From Sphingopyxis sp. (GTDB lineage Bacteria > Pseudomonadota > Alphaproteobacteria > Sphingomonadales > Sphingomonadaceae), in contig JAEULK010000012.1 of the NCBI GenBank assembly GCA_016793775.1, forward strand, positions 1 to 64,000: a DNA stretch of 64,000 nucleotides. The letters run 5' to 3'. Below, piece after piece: positions 34,462 to 42,525 of this stretch. The notes under the pieces were generated by a model that worked only from the letters and a program-made list of their open reading frames with translations, was not told the DNA's origin and did no database searches. The translations under genes and the position numbers were made by a program. The stretch's first letter is position 1, and every line of letters starts with the position of its first letter.

Positions 34462-35152
34462 GGTTCCATTCCATTTGCCAGCGCCCGCCCGCCGCGCCGC
34501 CGCGCCGGCGCAGCAGCTCGAGGTCGAAGGCGGGCGCGCCCGGCGCATTGGCTTCGAGCGCGCGCGACGGCGCGGCGGCGACGCTCCAGCGCGTTTCGGC
34601 GACGCTCGGGCTCGGCGCGGCGGCGAGGCGCAGCATCAGCAATGTGGTGCCCTCATCGCGCGCGCCGAGCGCGAGGCGGCGGCCGGCGGTGAGGTCGAGC
34701 GCCGGCCAGCGGCCCCAGCTTTCGACGATCACCGCCCCCGACCCGGCGCAGCGAATCGCGTCATTGGCGCAGGCGAGCAGCAATTTGGGATCGGGCGCCT
34801 CGATCAGCAGCAGCCGGTCGGGATCGCCGCCGAGCTCGGCGATGCCGGGGGCATAGATATGCCCGCCGCGCCGACCGGCATCGGCGGTGCGCAGCCACAC
34901 CAAAGGCCTGTCCTCCGACCCACGCAACGCGAGCAGCGCGGCAAAGGCGGCGGCGCTGGTCGCATCGAGCGCGTCGGCGGCGAAAAACTCGTGCAGTCGC
35001 CCCTTTGCGAGTCCGCCCCCGAGCGCGGCATCGAACCCCGCATGGCCGCTCGCCAGCCGCCCCGCGACTGCCCCACGCGGTTCGGCCTCGCCGGTGATCC
35101 GGGCGAGACGTCGGCGCAGGCCGGCGATAGAAGGATGCGACTCGTGGGGCAT
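34352..35152 (-). CDS. imuA: ImuA, RecA-like component of the SOS mutasome
   Basis: 266 residues. It has the SulA/RecA-like pattern of ImuA: SGHAGFDAALGGGLAKGRLHEFF near the start, RPLVWLRTADAG, LLLIEAPDPKLLLACANDAI and GAVIVESWG. ImuA binds ImuB and DnaE2 in damage-induced mutagenesis. I use the ATG at 35152: a further in-frame TTG at 35200 is the first half of a TTGACA promoter hexamer and not a credible start. A LexA-like box abuts the chosen ATG. First gene of imuA-imuB-dnaE2. Confidence 0.92.
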   Translation of the reverse strand: MPHESHPSIAGLRRRLARITGEAEPRGAVAGRLASGHAGFDAALGGGLAKGRLHEFFAADALDATSAAAFAALLALRGSEDRPLVWLRTADAGRRGGHIYAPGIAELGGDPDRLLLIEAPDPKLLLACANDAIRCAGSGAVIVESWGRWPALDLTAGRRLALGARDEGTTLLMLRLAAAPSPSVAETRWSVAAAPSRALEANAPGAPAFDLELLRRRGGAAGGRWQMEWNHDEHVFGPKVDEAALSGAVLPVAARRATLPHGAAAA

Positions 35153-35154
35153 AA

Positions 35155-35200
35155 TGTTTCTGATTTGTTCTATTAGCGCTTTTGAGGCTGCGCTTGTCAA
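35155..35200 (-). promoter_or_regulatory. SOS promoter of imuA-imuB-dnaE2 with LexA-like box
   Basis: Minus-strand TTGACA at 35200-35195 and TAATAG about 19 bases on form the promoter. Immediately after is GAAC-N7-AAAC (plus strand GTTT-CTGATTT-GTTC, 35155-35169), one base off the alphaproteobacterial LexA consensus GTTC-N7-GTTC. The box ends two bases before the ATG, with no ribosome site between, so the mRNA is probably leaderless or nearly so. Confidence 0.6.
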
Positions 35201-35220
35201 GACGAGTCAGGGCTTCATCA

Positions 35221-35411
35221 TCCCCGTCATCCCCGTCATCCCCGTCATCCCCGCGAAGGCGGGGATCCAGCTTATTCCTTCTTTGTGCCTTCGTGCCTTT
35301 GTGTGAGAAAAATGAAATCTCACACAAAGGCACGAAGGCACAAAGTGGGGCAGTGACGGCACGCTACCTCATCTTAAAAAAGCTGAATCCCCGCCTTCGC
35401 GGGGATGACGA
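35221..35411. repeat. Nested palindromic element with 28-base perfect arms
   Basis: Non-coding. Three direct copies of CCCCGTCAT (35222-35248) lead into an outer inverted repeat (GCGAAGGCGGGGAT with AGCTT, and AAGCTGAATCCCCGCC). Inside is a perfect 28-base inverted repeat, 35281-35308 and 35318-35345, with a 9-base loop. The same 28-base arm sequence recurs at 63769-63796. It lies between the SOS promoter and the converging end of the LysR gene's operon. It could terminate transcription or be a mobile REP/MITE-like sequence. Confidence 0.75.
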
Positions 35412-35443
35412 CTAAGGGGAAGGCGGGGAGATGAAGAGTCCGG

Positions 35444-36331
35444 TCACCCCGGAACGAACACCCCCCGGCTCTCGCGCACCTCGCCGTCGAGCCAGTCTAT
35501 GAAGGCGCGGATGCGCGGTTGCGGCGCGACGTCGCGGTGGAGCGCGAGCCAGAAGGCGCGCGCGATCGCCTGTGCGGGGCGCACGCGCACCAGCGCGGGG
35601 TCGCCCGCGGCGAGGAAGCAGGGAAGCACGCCGACCCCGGCGCCGCCCGCGATCATCCGCCGCTGCGCGAGGATCGAGGAGGAACGCACCCCGGCGCGCA
35701 AGCCAGGCTCGATCTCGCCCAGATAGTCGAGTTCGGGCGCGTAAAGGATGTCGGGAACATAGCCGATCACCGGCACCCCAGCGCGCGACAGCGGCGTCGC
35801 GGCGACCGCTTCCTGCCAGTCGGTGCGATTCGCGGGCGCATAGAGACCGAGGCTGTAGTCGGACAATTTGCGCGTAATCAGCGGGCCTTTCCGGGGGCGA
35901 GCGAGCAGCACCGCCATATCGGCCTCGCGCCGCGAGGGGTTGAGGAAGCCCGACGAGGCGACGAGGTCGATCTCGAGCTCGGGATGCGCGGCGACGAACC
36001 CCGCGAGCCGCGGCGCGATGAAGCTGTTGCCGAATCCTTCGGACACGCTGACGCGGAGTTGCCCCGACAGCGCCGCGCCGTCGCCCTCGGCCGAGCGGAT
36101 GCGCGCCGCCGCCGCCGCCATCGCCTCGGCATGGGGGACGAGCGCGCGGCCGGCCGCCGTCAAAAGGAAACCGCCCGGCGCGCGTTCGAACAGGGTCTGT
36201 TGCAACATCGCTTCGAGCGCGCTCAGCTGGCGGCTGACCGTCGTCGCATCGACCTGCAACGCTTGCCCGGCGCGCGCGAGCGTGCCCTGCTGCGCGACGG
36301 TCAGGAAATATTGCAGCTTGTCCCAGTCCAT
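35444..36331 (-). CDS. LysR family transcriptional regulator
   Basis: 295 residues. The helix-turn-helix is MDWDKLQYFLTVAQQGTLARAGQALQVDATTVSRQLSALE... in outline (residues 1-40), and the substrate-binding domain follows (LRVSVSEGFGNSFIAPRL, DMAVLLARP, GGAGVGVLPCFLA). I choose the ATG at 36331 because MDWDKLQYF is the usual N-terminus; the earlier in-frame ATG lies within the operator region. It is divergent from mmsA and is probably the regulator of itself and possibly of mmsA. Effector unknown. Confidence 0.9.
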   Translation of the reverse strand: MDWDKLQYFLTVAQQGTLARAGQALQVDATTVSRQLSALEAMLQQTLFERAPGGFLLTAAGRALVPHAEAMAAAAARIRSAEGDGAALSGQLRVSVSEGFGNSFIAPRLAGFVAAHPELEIDLVASSGFLNPSRREADMAVLLARPRKGPLITRKLSDYSLGLYAPANRTDWQEAVAATPLSRAGVPVIGYVPDILYAPELDYLGEIEPGLRAGVRSSSILAQRRMIAGGAGVGVLPCFLAAGDPALVRVRPAQAIARAFWLALHRDVAPQPRIRAFIDWLDGEVRESRGVFVPG

Positions 36332-36343
36332 GGCCTGCAAATA

Positions 36344-36360
36344 TGCAGCATCGTGCTGCA
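36344..36360. promoter_or_regulatory. LysR-type operator between lysR and mmsA
   Basis: Perfect inverted repeat TGCAGCA-TCG-TGCTGCA, centred 97 bases from the mmsA... start and 21 bases from the lysR start. A further TTGCA at about 36373 and TGCAA at 36336 extend the pattern. The dyad is of the size bound by LysR dimers. Binding is inferred from its place beside lysR. Confidence 0.5.
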
Positions 36361-36427
36361 AGTCTATCCCTTGCAATCGTCCCGCAACTCGGCTGAGGCA
36401 GCGGCAGTGATTTCGGGAGACTCAAGC

Positions 36428-37921
36428 ATGCGACAGATCGACCATCTCATCGTCGGCGGTGCCGGTGGCGGCGGACGTAGCAGCCCGGTGTTCGACCCCA
36501 ACAGCGGCGGCGTGCAGGCCGAGGTCGCACTCGGCGACGCCGCGCTCCTCGAAAAGGCGGTCGCCGCGGCAAAGGCCGCGCAGCCCGCCTGGGCCGCGAC
36601 CAACCCGCAGCGCCGCGCGCGCGTGATGTTCGAATTCAAGCGCCTCGTCGAAGCCAATATGGACGAACTCGCGCACCTGCTGTCGAGCGAACATGGCAAG
36701 GTGATCGCCGATTCGAAGGGCGACATCCAGCGCGGCCTCGAAGTCATCGAATTCTGCTGCGGCATCCCGCATGTGCTGAAAGGCGAATATACGCAGGGTG
36801 CGGGCCCCGGCATCGACGTCTATTCGATGCGCCAGCCGATCGGCATCGGCGCGGGCATCACCCCGTTCAACTTCCCCGCGATGATCCCGCTGTGGATGTC
36901 CGGGGTCGCGATCGCGACCGGCAACGCCTTCCTTATCAAGCCCAGCGAGCGCGACCCCAGCGTTCCGGTGCGCCTCGCCGAACTCTTCCTCGAAGCCGGG
37001 CTGCCCGCGGGCATCTGCCAGGTCGTGCATGGCGACAAGGAAATGGTCGACGCGATCCTCGACCATCCCGACATCGGCGCGGTCAGCTTCGTCGGCTCGT
37101 CGGACATCGCCCATTATGTCTACAATCGCGGCGTCGCCAACGGGAAGCGCGTGCAGGCGATGGGCGGCGCGAAGAATCACGGCATCGTCATGCCCGACGC
37201 CGATCTCGACCAGGTGGTGAACGACCTCGCCGGCGCCGCCTTCGGCTCGGCGGGCGAACGCTGCATGGCGCTTCCTGTGGTGGTCCCCGTCGGCGACGAG
37301 ACCGCCGAGAGGCTGAAGGCCAAGCTGATCCCCGCGATTGAGGCTCTCAGAGTGGGCGTGTCGACCGATGCCGAGGCGCATTACGGCCCCGTGGTGACGC
37401 AGGCGCACAAGGAAAAGGTCGAAGGCTGGATCCAGAAATGCGCCGACGAGGGCGCCGAACTCGTCGTCGATGGCCGCGGCTTCTCGCTGCAGGGCCACGA
37501 AAAGGGCTTCTTCATCGGCCCGACCTTGTTCGACCATGTCACCACCGACATGGAATCGTACAAGGAAGAGATTTTCGGCCCCGTGCTGCAAATCGTCCGC
37601 GCGCCCGATTTCGAAACCGCGCTGTCGCTGCCGTCGAAGCACCAGTACGGCAACGGCGTCGCGATCTTCACGCGCAACGGTCATGCGGCGCGCGAATTCG
37701 CCGCCCGCGTCAACGTGGGCATGGTCGGCATCAATGTGCCGATCCCGGTGCCCGTCGCCTATCACAGCTTCGGCGGCTGGAAGCGGTCGGCGTTCGGAGA
37801 CACCAACCAGCACGGCATGGAAGGCGTCAAATTCTGGACCAAGGTCAAGACGATCACCGCACGCTGGCCCGACGGGTCGCCCGACGGCGGCAACGCCTTC
37901 GTCATCCCGACGATGGGCTGA
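36428..37921 (+). CDS. mmsA: Methylmalonate-semialdehyde dehydrogenase (CoA-acylating)
   Basis: 497 residues. It is an aldehyde dehydrogenase of the MmsA branch, converting methylmalonate semialdehyde to propionyl-CoA, the last step of distal valine degradation. Seen are GAGITPFNFPAMIPLWM (141-157), GSAGERCMALPVVV with catalytic C279, and the MmsA-specific VPIPVPVAYHSFGGWKRSAFGD near the end. The ATG at 36428 starts the standard N-terminus; in-frame reading further upstream crosses the divergent LysR gene. It begins a plus-strand cluster that contains the other four distal valine enzymes. Confidence 0.96.
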   Translation: MRQIDHLIVGGAGGGGRSSPVFDPNSGGVQAEVALGDAALLEKAVAAAKAAQPAWAATNPQRRARVMFEFKRLVEANMDELAHLLSSEHGKVIADSKGDIQRGLEVIEFCCGIPHVLKGEYTQGAGPGIDVYSMRQPIGIGAGITPFNFPAMIPLWMSGVAIATGNAFLIKPSERDPSVPVRLAELFLEAGLPAGICQVVHGDKEMVDAILDHPDIGAVSFVGSSDIAHYVYNRGVANGKRVQAMGGAKNHGIVMPDADLDQVVNDLAGAAFGSAGERCMALPVVVPVGDETAERLKAKLIPAIEALRVGVSTDAEAHYGPVVTQAHKEKVEGWIQKCADEGAELVVDGRGFSLQGHEKGFFIGPTLFDHVTTDMESYKEEIFGPVLQIVRAPDFETALSLPSKHQYGNGVAIFTRNGHAAREFAARVNVGMVGINVPIPVPVAYHSFGGWKRSAFGDTNQHGMEGVKFWTKVKTITARWPDGSPDGGNAFVIPTMG

Positions 37922-37974
37922 TGGAGCAACCCGTGCGCCGTGTCGAACATTTCTCCCCACGAAGGAGAAAGACG

Positions 37975-38517
37975 ATGATGCGATGGACGATGCCTACGGC
38001 GCTGTTGCTGCTCGCCGGGTGCGGCGGCGGCGAGGACAAGGCGCCGCCCGCGCCCGAGGAAAAGGCGAGCGTCGCGCCTGCGACCGATCCCGCGCTCGCC
38101 CCGACGCCCGCTGTGCCCGCATCGGCGCCCACTGAGGACTATAAACCCGACCCGGCCGTCAAGCCGCCCGCCGCGCCCGAGCCGGGCATCGGCAGCGGCG
38201 ACGAGGCGATTCCCGCCGCGATCCAGGGGCGCTGGGCGATCGATGCGAGCGATTGCCCGAAGCGCCCGGGCACCGACCTCACCGCGCTGGTGATCGACGC
38301 CGCGAACCTGCGCTTCCACGAATCGCATGGCGAACTGGCGCGGGTGCGCGAGCGCAGCGCGAACCGTATCGCCGCCGACTATAAATTCAGCGGCGAGGGC
38401 ATGGACTGGGACCGGCTGATGGTGCTGAGCATCGCGGACGGCGGCAAGACGCTGGTCCGCCGCGACTATGGCGAGGGTGCCGCGGCCAATGCGATGCGCT
38501 ATACGCGCTGTAGCTGA
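37975..38517 (+). CDS. Small lipoprotein, function unknown
   Basis: 180 residues. A type II signal peptide is clear: MMRWTMPTALLLLAGC with the lipobox LLAGC, then a Pro/Ala/Glu-rich linker of about 65 residues. The C-terminal 90 residues form a compact domain: GRWAIDASDCPKRPGTDLTALVIDAANLRF, then ELARVRERSANRIAADYKFSGEGMDWD. The ATG at 37975 has GAAGGAGAAAGACG before it; an ATG at 37921 would overlap the mmsA stop but has no ribosome site. No family with a known function is recognised. It resembles other small envelope proteins of sphingomonads. Confidence 0.8.
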   Translation: MMRWTMPTALLLLAGCGGGEDKAPPAPEEKASVAPATDPALAPTPAVPASAPTEDYKPDPAVKPPAAPEPGIGSGDEAIPAAIQGRWAIDASDCPKRPGTDLTALVIDAANLRFHESHGELARVRERSANRIAADYKFSGEGMDWDRLMVLSIADGGKTLVRRDYGEGAAANAMRYTRCS

Positions 38518-38536
38518 TGCCTCGATAGGGAGACTG

Positions 38537-38848
38537 ATGATGGACATTCGCCCGATTTTGATCGCCGCCGCGCTGCTGCCGCTCGCCGCCTGCTCGACGA
38601 TGGGCGGCGGCGCCGACCCCGCGCCGCCGCCGCCGCCCGCCGAGGCGGCGTGCAACGGCGACGCCGGGCAAAGCTTCGTCGGCCGGACCGCGAGCGCCGA
38701 AACCGGCGCCGCTTTGCTCCGCGCGACCGGCGCGCGCACCCTGCGCTGGGTCGCCCCGGGCATGGCGGTGACGATGGATTTCCGCCCCGACCGGCTCACC
38801 GTGTCCTACGACGGCGCAATGAAGATCGAACGGGTCAGCTGTGGCTGA
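38537..38848 (+). CDS. I78 family peptidase inhibitor-like lipoprotein
   Basis: 103 residues. A lipoprotein signal ends at LLPLAAC, then a proline-rich spacer leads to the I78 domain: CNGDAGQSFVGRTASAETGA, LLRATGARTLRWVAPGMAVTMDFR and the closing VSYDGAMKIERVSCG. Family members resemble the potato-inhibitor-I-like fold and inhibit subtilases or are merely named for it. Start ATG 38537 with GGGAGACTG in front. The last bases GTGGCTGA hold the start of the next gene. Envelope localisation is likely; the target protease is unknown. Confidence 0.82.
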   Translation: MMDIRPILIAAALLPLAACSTMGGGADPAPPPPPAEAACNGDAGQSFVGRTASAETGAALLRATGARTLRWVAPGMAVTMDFRPDRLTVSYDGAMKIERVSCG

Positions 38849-39260
38849 CGCGAGCGCGGCGACGGGGGGGCGTCGCAACCATAGTTCGGCGTCGCCGTTC
38901 GAGCCGATCTACGGCTACAGCCGCGCGGTGCGCATCGGGGATCGTATCGACGTCGCCGGTTGTGCGCCGATCGAACCAGATGGCAGCTCGACTCCGGGCG
39001 ATGCCGGGGCACAGGCTACTCGCTGCCTGACGATCATTGCCGAATCGCTCGCCGCGCTCGGCGGCTCGCCCGCCGATGTCGTGCGGACGCGCATGTATAT
39101 CACCGACCCCGCCGACGCCGATCTCGTCGGCCGCGCGCATGGCGCGATGTTCGGCAATATCCGCCCGGCCTCGACGATGCTCGTCATCCCGGCGCTGATC
39201 CGCCCCGAGTGGAAAGTCGAAATCGAAGCCGAAGCCATTTTAATCGAGAAGACCGCATGA
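38841..39260 (+). CDS. RidA/YjgF family protein
   Basis: 139 residues. RidA-family features are PIYGYSRAVRIGDRIDVAGCAPIEPDG, ITDPADADLVGRAHGAMFG and IRPASTMLVIPALIRPEWKVEIEAEAI, the arginine in the IRPA region being the conserved imine-binding residue. RidA proteins deaminate reactive enamines/imines formed in amino-acid metabolism, which fits the valine cluster. The start is the GTG at 38841, overlapping the previous stop in GTGGCTGA; its own stop overlaps the acyl-CoA dehydrogenase start as ATGA. Confidence 0.9.
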   Translation: MADASAATGGRRNHSSASPFEPIYGYSRAVRIGDRIDVAGCAPIEPDGSSTPGDAGAQATRCLTIIAESLAALGGSPADVVRTRMYITDPADADLVGRAHGAMFGNIRPASTMLVIPALIRPEWKVEIEAEAILIEKTA

Positions 39261-40402
39261 CCGACCAGTTCCAGCTTACCGACGACCAGCTCGCCATCCA
39301 GGACATGGCACGCAAGTTCACCGCCGATCGCATCACGCCCTTCGCCGCCGAATGGGACGAGAAAAGCCATTATCCCGTCGAGGTGTGGAAGGCCGCGGGC
39401 GAGCTGGGCTTCGGCGCCATTTACGTGGCCGAGGAATCGGGCGGCATCGGGCTTGGCCGGATGGAGGCGGCGCTGATCATGGAGGCGATGGCCTATGGCT
39501 GCCCCGCGACCAGCGCCTATGTCTCGATCCACAATATGGCGACCTGGATGATCGACCGCTTCGGCGGCGCCGAGATCAAGGCGCGCTTCCTGCCCGAGCT
39601 CGTCAGCATGGAGAAGATCGCGAGCTATTGCCTGACCGAACCCGGCTCGGGCTCGGACGCCGCGGCGCTCAAGACGACCGCGAAGCGCGACGGCGACCAT
39701 TATGTGCTGAACGGCACGAAGCAGTTCATCTCGGGCGCGGGCTATAACGACATCTATGTCTGTATGGTCCGCACCTCGGAGGAAAAGTCGAAGGGGATCA
39801 GCTGCCTCGTCATCGAAAAGGACACGCCGGGATTGAGCTTCGGCGCGCCCGAGAAAAAGCTCGGCTGGAACGCCTCGCCGACCGCGCAGGTGATCTTCGA
39901 GGATTGCCGCGTGCCGGTCGAGAATCTCGTCGGCGCCGAGGGCGACGGCTTCCGCTTTGCGATGGCGGGGCTCGACGGCGGCCGCCTCAACATCGGCGCC
40001 TGCTCCTTGGGCGGCGCGCAGCGCTGCCTCGACGAGGCGATCGCCTATAGCAAGGATCGCCAGCAGTTCGGCCAACCGATCGCCGATTTCCAGAACACCC
40101 AGTTCATGCTCGCCGACATGGCGACGGATCTGGAGGCGTCCCGCGCCTTGCTCTATCTCGCCGCGGCCAAGGTGACGGCGAACGCCCCCGACAAATCGCG
40201 CTTCTCGGCGATGGCGAAACGGCTCGCGACCGACAACGGCAGCAAGATCGTCAATGACGCGCTGCAATTGTTCGGCGGCTACGGTTATCTGCGCGATTAT
40301 CCGATCGAGCGTTTCTGGCGCGACCTGCGCGTCCATTCGATCCTCGAAGGCACCAACCAGGTGATGCGGATGATCGTCGGACGGGACCTGCTGCGCCAGT
40401 AG
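39257..40402 (+). CDS. Acyl-CoA dehydrogenase, probably isobutyryl-CoA specific
   Basis: 381 residues with full ACAD architecture. Motifs: IASYCLTEPGSGSDAAALKTTA (FAD/substrate loop), NGTKQFISGAG, and the catalytic-base region HSILEGTNQVMRMIVGRDLL, in which the Glu precedes GTNQ. The N-terminal QFQLTDDQLAIQDMARKFTADRITPFAAEWD is like isobutyryl- and short branched-chain dehydrogenases (ACAD8 type). Placed between mmsA and the 3-hydroxyisobutyryl-CoA hydrolase gene, it is best read as isobutyryl-CoA to methacrylyl-CoA. Its true chain specificity needs assay, but the context is strong. Confidence 0.9.
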   Translation: MTDQFQLTDDQLAIQDMARKFTADRITPFAAEWDEKSHYPVEVWKAAGELGFGAIYVAEESGGIGLGRMEAALIMEAMAYGCPATSAYVSIHNMATWMIDRFGGAEIKARFLPELVSMEKIASYCLTEPGSGSDAAALKTTAKRDGDHYVLNGTKQFISGAGYNDIYVCMVRTSEEKSKGISCLVIEKDTPGLSFGAPEKKLGWNASPTAQVIFEDCRVPVENLVGAEGDGFRFAMAGLDGGRLNIGACSLGGAQRCLDEAIAYSKDRQQFGQPIADFQNTQFMLADMATDLEASRALLYLAAAKVTANAPDKSRFSAMAKRLATDNGSKIVNDALQLFGGYGYLRDYPIERFWRDLRVHSILEGTNQVMRMIVGRDLLRQ

Positions 40403-40407
40403 TATAT

Positions 40408-40590
40408 TCCCCTCTCCCGTCGGGAGAGGGTTGCGCAGACTTGCCAGCTTGCTGGCTAGTCGTAGCTGGGTGAGGGGTTCAAAGCTCGCGGGCGAAAGCG
40501 ACGGCGGATCCCCTCATCCAACTCCGCCTAACCGCCTTCGGCGGCAAGGCTTCGATATCCTTCTCCCAATGGGAGAAGGTTTGTGAGGGT
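40408..40590. repeat. REP-like hairpins between ACAD and hydrolase genes
   Basis: Non-coding. A 10-base-arm hairpin (CCCTCTCCCG/CGGGAGAGGG) occupies 40410-40430, followed by CCAGC-TTG-CTGG and GAGGGGTTC. A second group near 40530-40585 has CCGCCTTCGGCGG-like and CTTCTCCC-AAT-GGGAGAAG stems. The right part provides the GAGGGTGA-like ribosome site of the next gene. It may be an intergenic mobile repeat, not an operon end, as genes on both sides belong to one pathway. Confidence 0.6.
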
Positions 40591-40592
40591 GA

Positions 40593-41642
40593 ATGACCGA
40601 AGATATTCTCATTTCGACCGAGGGCGGCGCGGGCCGCCTGTCGCTCAACCGCCCCAAGGCGATCCATGCGCTCAACCTCGACATGGTGCATGCCATGACC
40701 GACGCACTCGTCGCGTGGAAAAACGACGCCGCAGTACAGGCGGTGCTGCTCGACCATAGCGAGGGGCGCGGCTTCTGCGCCGGGGGCGACATCGCCTTCC
40801 TGCGCAATTCGGCGCTGACCGACGACGGCGTTTCGGGCCGCCGCTTCTTCCACGACGAATATCAGCTCAACCATCTGCTCTTCACCTATGCCAAGCCCGT
40901 GGTCGCCTTCATGGACGGCATCACCATGGGCGGCGGGGTCGGCATTTCGCTGCCGGCAAAATATCGCGTCGCGACCGAGAATACCCGGCTCGCCATGCCC
41001 GAAACCGGCATCGGCCTCTTCCCCGACGTCGGCGGCGGCTGGTATCTCTCGCGGCTCGAAGGCCGCGTCGGTCCCTATCTCGCGCTCACCGGCGCGCGGC
41101 TCGACGGGTCCGAATGTTTGGCGCTCGGCCTCGCGACCCATTATCTCCCGGCGGACAAGCTGACCGAAGCCAAGGCGCGCATCGCCGAGCACCCCGACCG
41201 CATCGGCGGCATCCTCGGCGAATTGTCGGCCACCCCGCCCGAGGCGAAGATCCTGTCGCATATCGCCGACATCAACCGGCTCTTCGCGTCGGACAGGCTC
41301 GAGGATATCCTCGCCGCGCTCGAAGCCGACCCCGGTGAATGGGCCGCGAAGGAACTTGCGGCGCTGCGCACCAAGTCGCCCCAGACCTGCAAGGTCGCGC
41401 TGCACCAGCTCGCCGACAGCCTGAGCCTGCCCGATTTCGCCGCGAACATGAGACAAGAATATCGCATCGGCAGCCGCGTGCTAACCCGCCCCGACTTCGC
41501 CGAGGGCGTGCGCGCGGTGATCGTCGAAAAGGACAATAAGCCGCAATGGAATCCGGCGACGGCCGAGGGCGTGGGCGACGACCTGATCGCCGCAATCTTC
41601 GCTCCGTTGCCGGAACAGGAAGAATGGAAACCCCTCGCTTAA
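40593..41642 (+). CDS. 3-hydroxyisobutyryl-CoA hydrolase
   Basis: 349 residues, longer than simple crotonases and of the HIBCH type. The oxyanion loop is GRGFCAGGDIAFL, the second Gly motif DGITMGGGVGISLPA and the catalytic acidic region PETGIGLFPDVGGGWYLSRL, followed by a C-terminal lid with TRPDFAEGVRAVIVEKDNKPQWNPA that distinguishes HIBCH from enoyl-CoA hydratases. It frees 3-hydroxyisobutyrate for the dehydrogenase encoded at 42526, preventing build-up of methacrylyl-CoA. It follows the repeat region above. Confidence 0.93.
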   Translation: MTEDILISTEGGAGRLSLNRPKAIHALNLDMVHAMTDALVAWKNDAAVQAVLLDHSEGRGFCAGGDIAFLRNSALTDDGVSGRRFFHDEYQLNHLLFTYAKPVVAFMDGITMGGGVGISLPAKYRVATENTRLAMPETGIGLFPDVGGGWYLSRLEGRVGPYLALTGARLDGSECLALGLATHYLPADKLTEAKARIAEHPDRIGGILGELSATPPEAKILSHIADINRLFASDRLEDILAALEADPGEWAAKELAALRTKSPQTCKVALHQLADSLSLPDFAANMRQEYRIGSRVLTRPDFAEGVRAVIVEKDNKPQWNPATAEGVGDDLIAAIFAPLPEQEEWKPLA

Positions 41643-41644
41643 CC

Positions 41645-41722
41645 TCGTCACCCCGGACTTGATCCGGGGTCCCGCTGCTTAAACGTCGCAAAGCGGGATG
41701 CCGGATCAAGTCCGGCATGACG
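41645..41722. repeat. REP-like inverted repeat (CCGGACTTGATCCGG type)
   Basis: Between the hydrolase and hydratase genes. A first stem CCCCGGACTTGATCCGGGGT (41651-41670) and a second CCGGATCAAGTCCGG (41701-41715) are themselves inverse copies of each other, with CCCGCT/AGCGGG arms between. A related pair is at 59161-59236. The structure is a typical bipartite REP element. Confidence 0.7.
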
Positions 41723-41741
41723 AAAATCCGGAGATAACCGA

Positions 41742-42524
41742 ATGACCTACGAAACCCTCCTCGTCGAACAGCGCGGCGCCGTCACGCTCGTCACCCTCAA
41801 CCGCCCGCAGGCATTGAACGCGCTCAATTCGGGCGTGCTGGGCGATCTGATCGCGGCGTTCGCCGCCTTCGAAGCTGACGACAGCCAGCGCTGCGCCGTG
41901 CTCACCGGTTCGGGCGACAAGGCCTTTGCCGCGGGCGCCGACATCAAGGAAATGGCCGACAAGCCGGCGGCCGATTTCTACCTCGAGGATTTTTTCTCGA
42001 AATGGACGAGCGACTTCGTGAAGAAGGTGCGCAAGCCGTGGATCGCCGCGGTCAATGGCTTCGCGCTCGGTGGCGGCTGCGAGCTTGCGATGATGGCCGA
42101 CTTCATCATCGCCAGCGAAAAGGCGAAATTCGGCCAGCCCGAAATCAAGCTCGGCGTCGCGCCGGGCATGGGCGGGTCGCAGCGGCTGACGCGCGCGGTC
42201 GGCAAGGCGAAGGCGATGGAAATGTGCCTCACCGGCCGGATGATGGACGCCGCCGAAGCCGAGCGTTCGGGCCTCGTGGCGCGCGTCGTCTCGCATGAAA
42301 CGCTGGTCGACGAGGCGGTGAAGACCGCCTCACTCATCGCGTCGATGCCGCCGATGGCCGCGATGGTGAACAAGGACATGGTCAACGCCGCGTTCGAGAC
42401 CTCGCTCGACCAGGGCCTGATCTACGAACGCCGCCTGTTCCAGATCCTCGCCGCGACCGAGGACAAGGCCGAAGGCATGGCCGCCTTCATCGAAAAGCGC
42501 GAAGGCGTGTGGAAGGGTCGCTGA
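41742..42524 (+). CDS. Enoyl-CoA hydratase
   Basis: 260 residues, the crotonase family. [17 protein letters not shown] at the start, oxyanion residues in [12 protein letters not shown] and [17 protein letters not shown], and catalytic glutamates in the latter and in [17 protein letters not shown] are all present. It is a short-chain hydratase (mammalian ECHS1-like) and would hydrate methacrylyl-CoA to 3-hydroxyisobutyryl-CoA in this cluster. Its stop is one base before the mmsB start codon. Confidence 0.94.
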   Translation: MTYETLLVEQRGAVTLVTLNRPQALNALNSGVLGDLIAAFAAFEADDSQRCAVLTGSGDKAFAAGADIKEMADKPAADFYLEDFFSKWTSDFVKKVRKPWIAAVNGFALGGGCELAMMADFIIASEKAKFGQPEIKLGVAPGMGGSQRLTRAVGKAKAMEMCLTGRMMDAAEAERSGLVARVVSHETLVDEAVKTASLIASMPPMAAMVNKDMVNAAFETSLDQGLIYERRLFQILAATEDKAEGMAAFIEKREGVWKGR

Positions 42525-42525
42525 C

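Noticed and set aside
35153..35200. Longer imuA beginning at TTG 35200
   Set aside because: The TTG is part of TTGACA with a plausible promoter; the LexA-like box would be inside the gene.
35222..35248. CRISPR-like repeats
   Set aside because: The units are only nine bases and abut with no spacers; no cas genes are nearby.
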